Assembly: GCA_938092195.1 (NCBI GenBank)
Contig: CALKHD010000057.1
Location: 1 to 6,459, forward strand
Direction: 5' to 3'
DNA: 6,459 nucleotides
From: an uncultured Flavobacteriales bacterium
GTDB taxonomy: Bacteria; Bacteroidota; Bacteroidia; Flavobacteriales_D; Sanyastnellaceae
In this document: piece by piece, positions 1 to 6,459 of the stretch
Numbering within the stretch: the stretch's first letter is position 1
Layout of the letters: each line of letters starts with the position of its first letter
Position numbers and translations under genes: made by a program
The notes under the pieces: generated by a model
What the model saw: only the letters and a program-made list of their open reading frames with translations
Database searches by the model: none
What the model was told of the DNA's origin: nothing

Positions 1-183
1 CGAACGCAGGCTGCCACTCAGAACAAAAAACGTCTTGTTCACCGCTTGGCCTTCTTGGATCAAAACATCTCCTTTCGAGACCATTCTCTCTTTGGCAATG
101 GAATGGATGTACTCCTCCGCCTCAGGAGACAGTGAAATCGACTGCTTGATCTTATGGATGAAGTGCTGCAACGAATCGTTCAT
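1..183 (-). CDS. Crp/Fnr-family transcriptional regulator, N-terminal fragment
   Basis: This is the first 61 residues of a protein that continues beyond the left edge. It starts with an ATG at 183 and reads MNDSLQHFIHKIKQSISLSP and onward without a stop. After a short helical lead-in, residues 38-60 carry the start of a cyclic-nucleotide-binding fold: KGDVLIQEGQAVNKTFFVLS then GSLR. The pattern 'kGe.l..eG...n..yfvlsGslR' is the typical beginning of the sensor domain of Crp/Fnr regulators, in particular the short Bacteroidota type. The helix-turn-helix that would bind DNA is expected at the missing C-terminus. No Shine-Dalgarno precedes the ATG, which is normal for Bacteroidota. The effector cannot be told from this fragment; many members of this group do not bind cAMP. 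The family call is fairly firm, but regulator versus another cNMP-domain protein cannot be settled without the C-terminus. Confidence 0.82.
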   Translation of the reverse strand, partial: MNDSLQHFIHKIKQSISLSPEAEEYIHSIAKERMVSKGDVLIQEGQAVNKTFFVLSGSLRS

Positions 184-245
184 CTGATACGCGGACGACA
201 AGCAAGTTATGCTGGGATTTTTACGGTGTGCAGATGCAATTGGAG

Positions 246-264
246 TGCTGTTTTAGGGACAGCA
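246..264. repeat. Perfect 6-bp inverted repeat, 7-base loop
   Basis: TGCTGT at 246-251 and ACAGCA at 259-264 are exact reverse complements around the loop TTTAGGG. The element lies 63-81 bases upstream of the Crp/Fnr start codon and directly abuts the next hairpin. It could be a leader structure in the Crp/Fnr transcript, an operator half-site pair, or chance. No run of T follows on either strand that would make it a terminator by itself. Confidence 0.4.
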
Positions 265-290
265 AAGGGGAGGTGGCACCCTTTTTGTTT
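264..290 (+). terminator. Possible rho-independent terminator reading on the plus strand
   Basis: AAAGGG (264-269) pairs with CCCTTT (279-284) across a 9-base loop, and the plus strand continues TTGTTT, giving a T-rich tail typical of an intrinsic terminator. On the minus strand, where the genes lie, the tail is absent and an A-rich run precedes the stem instead. No plus-strand gene is visible that would need it. The stem is only six pairs, half of them A-T, so it is weak. It may be part of a two-hairpin leader of the Crp/Fnr gene. Confidence 0.25.
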
Positions 291-315
291 GTCATTGAGC
301 CTGCGGTTGGCCACA

Positions 316-327
316 TACCCATGGGTA
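316..327. repeat. 12-base perfect palindrome TACCCATGGGTA
   Basis: The sequence is its own reverse complement with no spacer. It sits 133-144 bases upstream of the Crp/Fnr start codon. It could be a binding site for a dimeric regulator, but it does not resemble the TGTGA-N6-TCACA Crp consensus, and a single copy of a 12-base palindrome can arise by chance. Confidence 0.25.
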
Positions 328-473
328 ACTTCTTGAGTCCGAGTTTTCCAGTTGATACGGTGTGGACACATCATGAGGGTTCGTGAACATCGCTGTCCTT
401 TCCCTCCGAGCCTCTCCATGACCACACGTTGGGCTTTGCATCGCAACAGCAGAAGGGGTGCTGGATGTTGCTC

Positions 474-2816
474 TTATTCCTGGGATGCGTTCATGGGGTC
501 GTCCTCATCGTCCGAATCCCCGTCATCGGTCAAGATGAACTTGAGTTTTTGGTAACGGAAGGAGACCAGCAGCAAGATGGCGCCGAGCAGGATGACGGAG
601 AAGATTTTGGCGGTGGAGTTGCCGGCCAAATCGAAGAGGAACAGCTTGGCAATGGTCAGCGAAAACAGCGCCAAAGAGGCCAGTCGCAGCGACTTCAACT
701 TCCAAGTCATGCCATAGGACATCATGCTCATCGCCAGCAGTGTCCAGGCGATGGTCAGGTTGCCCTTGATGGCGGCATCATAGTTGAGCGCGCCGCGCTG
801 GCCATGACCCAAGATGACTGTCGCATGTACCAGTTCGATGGACACCATGATGGTGGCGAGCAGGGCGAGGCCCCAGATCAAGTAATGGCCCTTTGTGGAC
901 CGCAACGAATTCCGCAAAATGAACTGCTTGTAGAGTTCATACCCCCCCCATGTGAGCACCAGTGGGGACAGGTAGTGCAGCATAAAGCCGTTGGAGATTA
1001 AGGTTTTGGACATCAGGCCTTGGTCGAGCGCTGCGAGGGATGCGCCAAACAACGTCCAACTGTAGCCGTATGCTCCGAGGCCATAGACCACCAGCATCGC
1101 GTTGCGGTAAGTTTTGTTTTCACGGGCCGTGCGTTGGGTCACCCAGACGACTGCCCAAAAGAGGAAGCTGTATGCGCCCAAAAGCAGGTCTTGCTCCGGG
1201 CTGGAATAGGAGGACTTCTGAATTTGGTGGCCCAATTCCAGATGCACACCGAAAAACAGGACCAGGGCCAACAACACCTTGGCATAATGGGGGCGCCAAA
1301 TGAACTTGAACGACCTCCAAGAAAGGGTCTCCGTGGCGGTGATCCATTTTTGGAGGAAAGCCAGGGCAACGGTGGCAAAAGCACTGCTGATGAATGCGGG
1401 ATTGAAGACCGACGTCGCTGAAGACGCCGCATTGGCGACCGAGGAGTTTCCTGAATAATCGGTGGCCCAATCCAGTGCCAGGCGCATGAGAATGAGTGGG
1501 ATCAAGGCGATGGCCGCCCAGCGCAGGTATTTGATTTGCGATCGCCTGGCGAGCCACAGCATGAGGACACTTTGCAGGGACCAGAAGACGACAATGGACC
1601 CTCCGCCCAGCCTGGTGGGTGCCATAAGGGCGAGAAAGACCAGCCCCAATCCCAGCATCAAGAAGCCCAGGTTGGGGTCCATGGGCTTGAGCTTTCTCAA
1701 CACAAAAAATGCGCCCAAATGAGCGAGGGTAAGGGCGAGGGCAAACATCCCATCTGGTTGCGCACCGAATGGGTTGAGGGCGATCGATCCCACCAGGAAA
1801 AACAAGCCCGCATTGCTCAGCAATAGGGCGATGTTACCGGCTTCCAATGGAGCTTTCATGGACAGCGTGCGAATGGAATTTGCGACAAAAAACATCACGA
1901 AATGAAAGGCCATCACCCTCATAAATTGGCGTTCGTCGTATTCCACAGATCCGTGGGTATGCGCCAAAATCAGACAGATGATATAGGTGGCAAAAAGGAC
2001 GATGCGGTTGACCACCGGCCACTTTTTTCGGCTTGAAATTCCCAAAACGGCCGCATTCAAAAGCAGGAGGTAAGTCGGCGTTGATTCCACCCGGAAGAGT
2101 CCATTCACAAAGAAGGGGGTGCCGATTCCGCCCAAAATGGCGATCACCGCCAATTCTTTGCGGTCATAATACAGGGACAATCCAAAGACCATTGCGGTCA
2201 CCACCGTCATCAGCACGATGGCTGCGCCTTGGTCGATGAACAGGTAGCGTTGGTAAGCCAGGGCGACCGTGAAGTACAAAATGGCCAAGGCCCCGCCGAC
2301 CAGAACAGCGCTAAAGGTGCGGTAGGAGGTCCGCAGCTGGTGAGCGACTGCAATCAATCCTGCGCCAACGCTTGCCCCGATGGCCACGCGCATCCACTCC
2401 TTGATGACGTTGGTGTCGATTCCCAGCTTGACCAAAAATCCCACCCCAATCACAAAAATCAGGATGCCGATTTTGCTCAATAGGTTTTCCCCAATGAAGG
2501 CCTCCAAGTCTTTGATGCCTCCTGTCGGCTTTGCTGATGGGGCCGGTTCCTCTGCCGGCTGGTCGGTCGAAAACACAGGCTCAGGTTCCGGAGGAGTTTC
2601 TGGCGATGGCGCGGGTTCTTTAGTTGGCGGAGGTTCTGGGGCTGGTGCAGACTCCTCTTTGGGCAAATCCACTGACCCGGTCCATTCATGGGCAAACGGT
2701 TCTTTGGAATCATTGATCAACGCGTCCATACGTCTCTGGATGGACTCCATTTGCTTTTGCAATGTCCTAAAGCGGAAAAACAAAATGACAACCAATACCC
2801 ATAAAATGAATGACAT
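474..2816 (-). CDS. DUF2339 family polytopic membrane protein
   Basis: This predicted inner-membrane protein of 780 residues belongs to the DUF2339 family, whose function is unknown. From the ATG at 2816 it begins with a membrane segment (MSFILWVLVVILFF), then a short coiled-coil-like helix (about 19-34), then a Pro/Glu-rich linker (about 53-98, repeated PAPEP/PEPEP-like stretches). The core starts near residue 102 with IKDLEAFIGENLLSKIG, followed by more than 20 closely packed hydrophobic segments to near residue 755. The C-terminal signature 'LFSLTIAKLFLFDL ... LGAILLLVSFRYQKL' is typical of the family, and an acidic tail (DDGDSDDEDD) ends the protein. Length is within the usual range. An in-frame TTG at 2840 would add eight residues (MICPYVRC) and has a GGTGAG eight bases upstream. 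I prefer the ATG because it opens directly into the first membrane segment, but this is not certain. The gene is 171 bases from the esterase gene and shows no functional link to it. No enzymatic motif is visible. Confidence 0.88.
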   Translation of the reverse strand: MSFILWVLVVILFFRFRTLQKQMESIQRRMDALINDSKEPFAHEWTGSVDLPKEESAPAPEPPPTKEPAPSPETPPEPEPVFSTDQPAEEPAPSAKPTGGIKDLEAFIGENLLSKIGILIFVIGVGFLVKLGIDTNVIKEWMRVAIGASVGAGLIAVAHQLRTSYRTFSAVLVGGALAILYFTVALAYQRYLFIDQGAAIVLMTVVTAMVFGLSLYYDRKELAVIAILGGIGTPFFVNGLFRVESTPTYLLLLNAAVLGISSRKKWPVVNRIVLFATYIICLILAHTHGSVEYDERQFMRVMAFHFVMFFVANSIRTLSMKAPLEAGNIALLLSNAGLFFLVGSIALNPFGAQPDGMFALALTLAHLGAFFVLRKLKPMDPNLGFLMLGLGLVFLALMAPTRLGGGSIVVFWSLQSVLMLWLARRSQIKYLRWAAIALIPLILMRLALDWATDYSGNSSVANAASSATSVFNPAFISSAFATVALAFLQKWITATETLSWRSFKFIWRPHYAKVLLALVLFFGVHLELGHQIQKSSYSSPEQDLLLGAYSFLFWAVVWVTQRTARENKTYRNAMLVVYGLGAYGYSWTLFGASLAALDQGLMSKTLISNGFMLHYLSPLVLTWGGYELYKQFILRNSLRSTKGHYLIWGLALLATIMVSIELVHATVILGHGQRGALNYDAAIKGNLTIAWTLLAMSMMSYGMTWKLKSLRLASLALFSLTIAKLFLFDLAGNSTAKIFSVILLGAILLLVSFRYQKLKFILTDDGDSDDEDDPMNASQE

Positions 2817-2987
2817 GCAGCGAACATAGGGGCAAATCAATGCTGTTACTCACCCCGCAATGCGGCTGATGGGGTTGCCCGCGCTGAAGCAGAGGTCAGG
2901 TTTTGCCTCGGCTCAAGCCCAAAGTTGGAGGGCGAATGGAATCGCCTTCTCAGGTTGTTTGTGCTTCCAGTTTAGGGCCTGCCCCCT
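2817..2987 (-). other. Intergenic region with possible leader stem before the DUF2339 gene
   Basis: The gap follows the esterase gene and precedes the DUF2339 start. On the minus strand ACCCC (complement of 2870-2874 and its neighbour) can pair with GGGGT (complement of 2852-2856), enclosing the small palindromic CCGCATTGCGG (2855-2865, overlapping the stem, so the two folds compete). The GGGGT arm overlaps the Shine-Dalgarno-like GGTGAG at 2849-2854. A second small stem, GGCGA/TCGCC, lies at 2931-2946. It lacks a T-run and is not a convincing terminator for the esterase gene. No clear promoter was found. Confidence 0.35.
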
Positions 2988-5900
2988 TTATCCGCAGGGC
3001 TGGCCGAACTGGGACAGGACCATCAGGACGTCGGCAACCCCTACATAACCATCGCCATTTAAGTCTGCCGTGCAAGCATTGATGCAGCCAAACTCACCCA
3101 GCGCAATTAGGATATCGCTGACATTGACTGCACCGCTGTTATCCAAGTCGGGTGGGCATGGCGGCGGAGCGTTGGGGTCGAAAAAGCCAAAGTCGACGGT
3201 GTTGTTTCCGCTTGCATCGTAGTCGAAGTAGCAATCGAAAGGATCGCCATCATTGAGCGGTTCACCGCCAGAGGTCAGCGTCACAATGCCCGACATGATG
3301 TCGCTAAAAGGCGACCCGAAACCGTTGTTGTCTGAGTCGACATCGTTGTCGGCATTGGCTACAAAGCCATTGGTAGACTGGAACCCATGCAGCGGCTGCC
3401 CAACATCCCAGTTGTCCACCTGCCAAACGAACACCAAGTAATGGCCCGGCTCCAGTCCGGAGAAGCGGTATTTCCCCTCTTCGTCGGTGACTTCTACGCC
3501 GCCAAAGCCCTGCCAGTCGGGAACACCGTCGCCATCGGGGTCGCTCCAGATGACCACAGACACCCCGGGAATGCCGGGCTCATTCGGATCGTGAATCCCA
3601 TCCATATTCAAGTCATTCCACACCTGATTGCCAATCGAAGCGATGCCGGGGTCGACCGGTTCGTCGCATTCCACATAGCAAAACGCCATGTCGTGGATGG
3701 CGTGAATCATTTCATCGCCCAAGGACTTGCCGATGTTCAGGAAGGTGCGGGCGTTGTTGTGAAAATGGTGCGCCGCGTTGTCCGGAGAAGCATCCGCCTC
3801 GATCCAGAACGGTTTGGTATTGACAAACCCCAAGGTGCCGCCATACAGGTCGTCGTTGCACCCCACATTTTCCTGAGCCACCGATACCACTTCCTGCAGG
3901 CCTTGGATCCATCCCCCGTTGGCTCCGAAACCGCCGTGTCCCGAGCTGGCGATGACCACCGGGAGATTGGGGAGGGCCAGGTCGGCCCGGACGTCGTTGA
4001 CGAGGTGGTTCAAGTTGCTTTCGTACTCCTCGAGAAAACCGTCAGAAGCCCCGTCATTCCAACCTTGGAACCAAGCCAAGCCGGTGATTTCGTAAGGGTC
4101 GGTGCCGATGTCGGGGAATTCGTTCGCCAGGTTCTGGGTCACCTGTTCCACTGTCTCGATCATCGCATCGTAGTACGGCCCCGTCGTGCCCCCGGCAGAA
4201 GGGGGGCGAAAGTCTTCGGCGAGGCTCAGGCCACCCCAAGCGGTCTTGATGATCAGGACGGGATCCTCAAAGTGGGCGTCCAGTTGATGGGCAAACATCA
4301 ACTCGGGCCCAAAGAGGTCGGAGTAGGCCCCTTGGCCGACCGTGATGTGGTCCCGGATGGTGTCGCCAGCGCCATTGGGGAAGTAGAGGTAGGCGTCTTC
4401 CAAGGCCGCCCAGTTGCCATTGGTTCCGAGCATGGACCAGCTGCCGTCCGCATCGTTTTCGATGACATCCACGAGGGTGTTCGGGGCGAGGCTGCCCCCA
4501 TTCGAGCCGTCGGAGATTTTGCCGTAGCCCTGCATGTTGGATTGTCCAGCAAGGATGAAGACGCGGACTTTTTGTGGTGTGGCCTCTTGTCGTGTGACGA
4601 TGGGCACATAACCGACCTCGAGGCCTGCAGGCGGTTGCACGAGGGTGCCGGGATCCAGTGTGGCAAGGGTGCCCACCGCTGGCGGCGCCATGTATTCGTC
4701 ACCTGAACTCCAATGGGAGTGGATCAGTTCCACACGGGCCTGCATCTCGTCCCGAATCGACTCCGGCAGGTTGGCGTGTACGATGGCCGGCTGGTCCACG
4801 AACCGATACCAATGGTAGGTGATGGTAGAGCCATCTCCGAGATCGGCGTGGTAGGGCCCCGCGGCCGGCCCCGGGCTGTTCCAAGGTCCGTTGGGGTCTT
4901 GGTGCGCACATTCCGGATCCAGTGGGGTGAGGTAGGTGATTTCTGGCCGCGGGCTGGCAGGGACTTCGGTGCCGATAAGCCCGGTGGATGCTGGAACTTC
5001 ACCAGCTTGTATGGGGTCCCATTGGTCATTGGATCCCAGTTTGAAATACTCTGGCAACACAAAGAAATCACCCTGCTGCATGGTGGCGCTGGGGTCGTGT
5101 TCGAACCCCATGGCATCGCTGGTCATCTGGATGTTGTCCAGGTAATCCAGGTGGATGTCGTGCGCGATGCCACCGCCGCCAATCTCCCCGACAATGGAGC
5201 CGCCGTTGTTGGTAAAGGAGCGGCTATAAGCGCCGGATTGCATCGCCGTGGTTGCCGCGGGGGACCCGCCGTCAAACCAGTCTTGCATGGCGGTCCAGAG
5301 GGTGTCTTGGGGGTAGACGGTGACCCCGTTCAGCACCATCGATTGGTTTTCTCCGCTGACGGGCATTTGCATCCGCTCAATCTTGGCGTAGGGGGTGCCT
5401 CCTTGGTCCTCCGCGATGAGGGCAGGAGAGAGGGCGTGTTCCCACCCAAACCCCACGTTGGGATTGGCGGGTCGGGTGTCCAGAAACAGGCCCTCCAGCG
5501 AAGGGTCTTCCAACACGGGCTCCGTCCAGAACGTGGGCATAAAGAAGGTTGCGGGCCCCTTGAAATTGGTGGAATTCAAGAACAGCGTCCAACATTGGTT
5601 TCCGGTCTGTACAGCCTGTCCATTGGTCTCTTCCAACACGTCCATCAAAGGCAAGGGGGTGTATCCGTACCCCAGGAGTTCCCCATTCAATGCCTGCGCC
5701 ATGTTGAGCCCGTCGGGGGCCCATAACAGGCGGTTGGACAATTGGGCCGCTCCGTATTTGCCACCGGGGCTGCTCCAATCGCGCTGGCCATTGCCCAACA
5801 TGTCGCTGCGCCCGGCTCCCGGGCCATTGGCCCAAGCAAAGAAATTGTGCGACACACCACCCATGAGGAATTTGGGGGCGCGGGTGCCAAAACGGGTGTC

Positions 5901-6212
5901 CTGCCACCATCCCAGTCCTCCTTCGATGGTGGTGTAAAATTGGTCGGGCTCGTTGCCGGTTTGCTGCGTCGACATCCAGCAGCTGGCCAGTCCCATCTGA
6001 AATTGTCCTGGGCCAGGGTACTGATCAAAAATGGGCCAAGCTGCTGCGTATGCTGTGTACCCGGCCCCCATGTTCATGTCCGATACATTTTCTGAGGTGA
6101 TCCAGGAGAATCCGCTCCGCGTTGCAGATGAGGGCTGTGCGGAGACCACCACCGCGCTGAGGCTCAAAAAAGCAAGGCAAAACTGTGCGAGGGGAGAGGG
6201 TTTCATGGGCAT
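2988..6212 (-). CDS. Secreted SASA/SGNH-type carbohydrate esterase with SdrD-B-like and dockerin-like C-terminus
   Basis: This 1074-residue exported protein probably removes acyl (acetyl) groups from glycans outside the cytoplasm. A signal peptide covers about residues 1-25 (hydrophobic core then VVVSA, cleavage likely before QPS). Residues 33-545 form a region I do not recognise. Residues 548-845 match the SASA family (sialate O-acetylesterase, also carbohydrate esterase family 6): block I ILAGQSNMQGYG with nucleophile Ser558, a Gly block TAWGGLSL (657-664), and GLAWFQGWND with Asn719 as the probable oxyanion residue. The His is probably His816 in the HHFHNNAR stretch, with Asp807 or Asp811 nearby. 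Residues 857-1012 look like an SdrD-B-type calcium-binding domain (IGNQVWNDLNMDGIHDPNEP, then a GKYRFSGLEPGHYLVFVW strand). Residues 1019-1074 hold two EF-hand-like loops, DLDNSGAVNVSD and DLNGDGYVGVAD, flanked by four Cys. No typical type IX sorting domain is seen. The ATG at 6212 is favoured over the one at 6206 because AAGGA lies eight bases before it. Substrate is unknown; sialate, xylan or another acetylated polysaccharide are all possible. Confidence 0.85.
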   Translation of the reverse strand: MPMKPSPLAQFCLAFLSLSAVVVSAQPSSATRSGFSWITSENVSDMNMGAGYTAYAAAWPIFDQYPGPGQFQMGLASCWMSTQQTGNEPDQFYTTIEGGLGWWQDTRFGTRAPKFLMGGVSHNFFAWANGPGAGRSDMLGNGQRDWSSPGGKYGAAQLSNRLLWAPDGLNMAQALNGELLGYGYTPLPLMDVLEETNGQAVQTGNQCWTLFLNSTNFKGPATFFMPTFWTEPVLEDPSLEGLFLDTRPANPNVGFGWEHALSPALIAEDQGGTPYAKIERMQMPVSGENQSMVLNGVTVYPQDTLWTAMQDWFDGGSPAATTAMQSGAYSRSFTNNGGSIVGEIGGGGIAHDIHLDYLDNIQMTSDAMGFEHDPSATMQQGDFFVLPEYFKLGSNDQWDPIQAGEVPASTGLIGTEVPASPRPEITYLTPLDPECAHQDPNGPWNSPGPAAGPYHADLGDGSTITYHWYRFVDQPAIVHANLPESIRDEMQARVELIHSHWSSGDEYMAPPAVGTLATLDPGTLVQPPAGLEVGYVPIVTRQEATPQKVRVFILAGQSNMQGYGKISDGSNGGSLAPNTLVDVIENDADGSWSMLGTNGNWAALEDAYLYFPNGAGDTIRDHITVGQGAYSDLFGPELMFAHQLDAHFEDPVLIIKTAWGGLSLAEDFRPPSAGGTTGPYYDAMIETVEQVTQNLANEFPDIGTDPYEITGLAWFQGWNDGASDGFLEEYESNLNHLVNDVRADLALPNLPVVIASSGHGGFGANGGWIQGLQEVVSVAQENVGCNDDLYGGTLGFVNTKPFWIEADASPDNAAHHFHNNARTFLNIGKSLGDEMIHAIHDMAFCYVECDEPVDPGIASIGNQVWNDLNMDGIHDPNEPGIPGVSVVIWSDPDGDGVPDWQGFGGVEVTDEEGKYRFSGLEPGHYLVFVWQVDNWDVGQPLHGFQSTNGFVANADNDVDSDNNGFGSPFSDIMSGIVTLTSGGEPLNDGDPFDCYFDYDASGNNTVDFGFFDPNAPPPCPPDLDNSGAVNVSDILIALGEFGCINACTADLNGDGYVGVADVLMVLSQFGQPCG

Positions 6213-6220
6213 GTCAAGCG

Positions 6221-6225
6221 TCCTT
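6221..6225 (-). promoter_or_regulatory. Shine-Dalgarno-like AAGGA of the esterase gene
   Basis: On the minus strand AAGGA is followed by eight bases and then the ATG at 6212. The next in-frame ATG (6206) would leave 14 bases, so this site supports the upstream start. It lies in the 28-base gap after the tricorn stop codon, which fits translation from a shared transcript. Confidence 0.55.
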
Positions 6226-6240
6226 CAAGATAGCACTTCA

Positions 6241-6459
6241 TCAAGGCCTGTCGAGTTTCGCCGGCGTGGAGAATGCGGGGGGCGTCATGTCATCTCCTTG
6301 AGAATCCCCGATTTGATTCAACAGCACTTCGACCGCCTTTTCGAGTTGTGGGTCTATGCCTGCAGCGAGCGACTTCGCGTCTTGTCTAACCTCGATGTCT
6401 GGAGCGATTCCTTTGTTTTCGCCGATCCATTCTTTTTCGATGGGGTCAAAGACGGCATT
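6241..6459 (-). CDS. Tricorn-like S41 family peptidase, C-terminal fragment
   Basis: The window holds only the last 72 residues and the TGA stop (6241-6243); the rest lies beyond the right edge. The fragment reads NAVFDPIEKEWIGENKGIAP, then DIEVRQDAKSLAAGIDPQLE and KAVEVLLNQI. The pattern 'EW..EN.GI.PDIEV..D......G.DPQLEKAVE.LL' is the characteristic end of the catalytic domain of tricorn protease homologues (peptidase family S41), which finish breaking down peptides. The Glu in GENKG (residue 14 of the fragment) probably corresponds to the charge-relay Glu of tricorn, but this is from memory of the family. The nucleophile Ser, the PDZ domain and any beta-propellers are outside the window. 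About 22 hydrophilic, Pro-containing residues follow the conserved end (GDSQGDDMTPPAFSTPAKLD and RP), a small C-terminal extension. The gene ends 28 bases before the secreted esterase, suggesting co-transcription. Confidence 0.85.
   Translation of the reverse strand, partial: NAVFDPIEKEWIGENKGIAPDIEVRQDAKSLAAGIDPQLEKAVEVLLNQIGDSQGDDMTPPAFSTPAKLDRP

Larger units (their letters stand above)
184..473. other. Intergenic region between the DUF2339 gene and the Crp/Fnr gene
   Basis: This 290-base stretch is the 3' side of the DUF2339 gene and the 5' side of the Crp/Fnr gene. It holds two abutting hairpins (246-264 and 264-284) and a 12-base perfect palindrome (316-327), listed separately. I find no convincing minus-strand terminator after the DUF2339 stop and no clear Bacteroidota promoter (TTG then TAnnTTTG). 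A 79-codon minus-strand open frame (446 to 207) falls here, but its product is basic, of unremarkable composition and resembles no family I know, so it is not annotated as a gene. Confidence 0.6.

Noticed and set aside
207..446. A 79-codon minus-strand open frame in the intergenic gap
   Set aside because: It is co-oriented and does not overlap a gene, but the product is basic and without a recognisable motif, no ribosome site is evident, and it contains both hairpins and the palindrome. Conservation in relatives would be needed to accept it.
429..1001. A 190-codon open frame on the plus strand
   Set aside because: It overlaps the 3' end of the DUF2339 gene in antisense and its Gln/Gly/His-rich product mirrors the membrane-protein codons.
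2931..2946. GGCGA/TCGCC hairpin considered as terminator of the esterase gene
   Set aside because: The stem has five pairs and no T-run follows on the minus strand.
3387..4706. A 439-codon open frame on the plus strand
   Set aside because: It lies entirely opposite the SASA esterase gene, which has a signal peptide and recognisable domains. The plus-strand product has no recognisable domain; long antisense frames are common in genes with GC-rich third positions.
4713..5726. A 337-codon open frame on the plus strand
   Set aside because: It is antisense to the N-terminal region of the esterase gene, in the same register as the previous frame, and its product is of low-information Gly/Val/Arg-rich composition.
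1..6459. A defence, mobile or otherwise novel gene system
   Set aside because: The four genes are a regulator, a DUF2339 membrane protein, a secreted esterase and a peptidase. There are no transposase, integrase, nuclease, toxin or repeat-array signatures.

Overview
All four genes in this window lie on the minus strand; two of them run off the edges. The coding style points to a Bacteroidota bacterium, probably a marine or aquatic Flavobacteriales-like lineage of moderate GC. The reasons are the mostly weak or absent Shine-Dalgarno sequences, a DUF2339 membrane protein of the 'GENLLSKIG' type, a Crp/Fnr-type regulator, a tricorn-type S41 peptidase, and a secreted multidomain protein ending in an SdrD-B-like domain and a Cys-flanked 'DLNGDG' EF-hand pair. 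Such C-termini also occur in Planctomycetes, so the taxonomy is an inference and not proven.

Layout, in the direction of transcription (right to left). The right edge (6459 to 6241) holds the last 72 residues of a tricorn-like S41 peptidase. After only 28 bases comes a 1074-residue secreted protein (6212 to 2988) with a signal peptide, a roughly 510-residue N-terminal region I do not recognise, an SGNH-type SASA (sialate O-acetylesterase/CE6-like) esterase domain, an SdrD-B-like domain and a dockerin-like C-terminus. A 171-base gap follows, then a 780-residue polytopic membrane protein of the DUF2339 family (2816 to 474). A 290-base gap with two abutting small hairpins and a 12-base palindrome separates it from the N-terminal 61 residues of a Crp/Fnr-family regulator (183 to 1, running off the left edge).

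The peptidase and the esterase are close enough to be co-transcribed, and a Shine-Dalgarno-like AAGGA sits between them. The DUF2339 and Crp/Fnr genes are co-oriented but separated by larger gaps, and nothing in the sequence ties their functions together. I see no RNA gene, mobile element, CRISPR array or defence-type system. The most interesting item is the architecture of the 1074-residue protein, especially its unassigned N-terminal half. The long plus-strand open frames opposite the coding genes look like antisense shadows.
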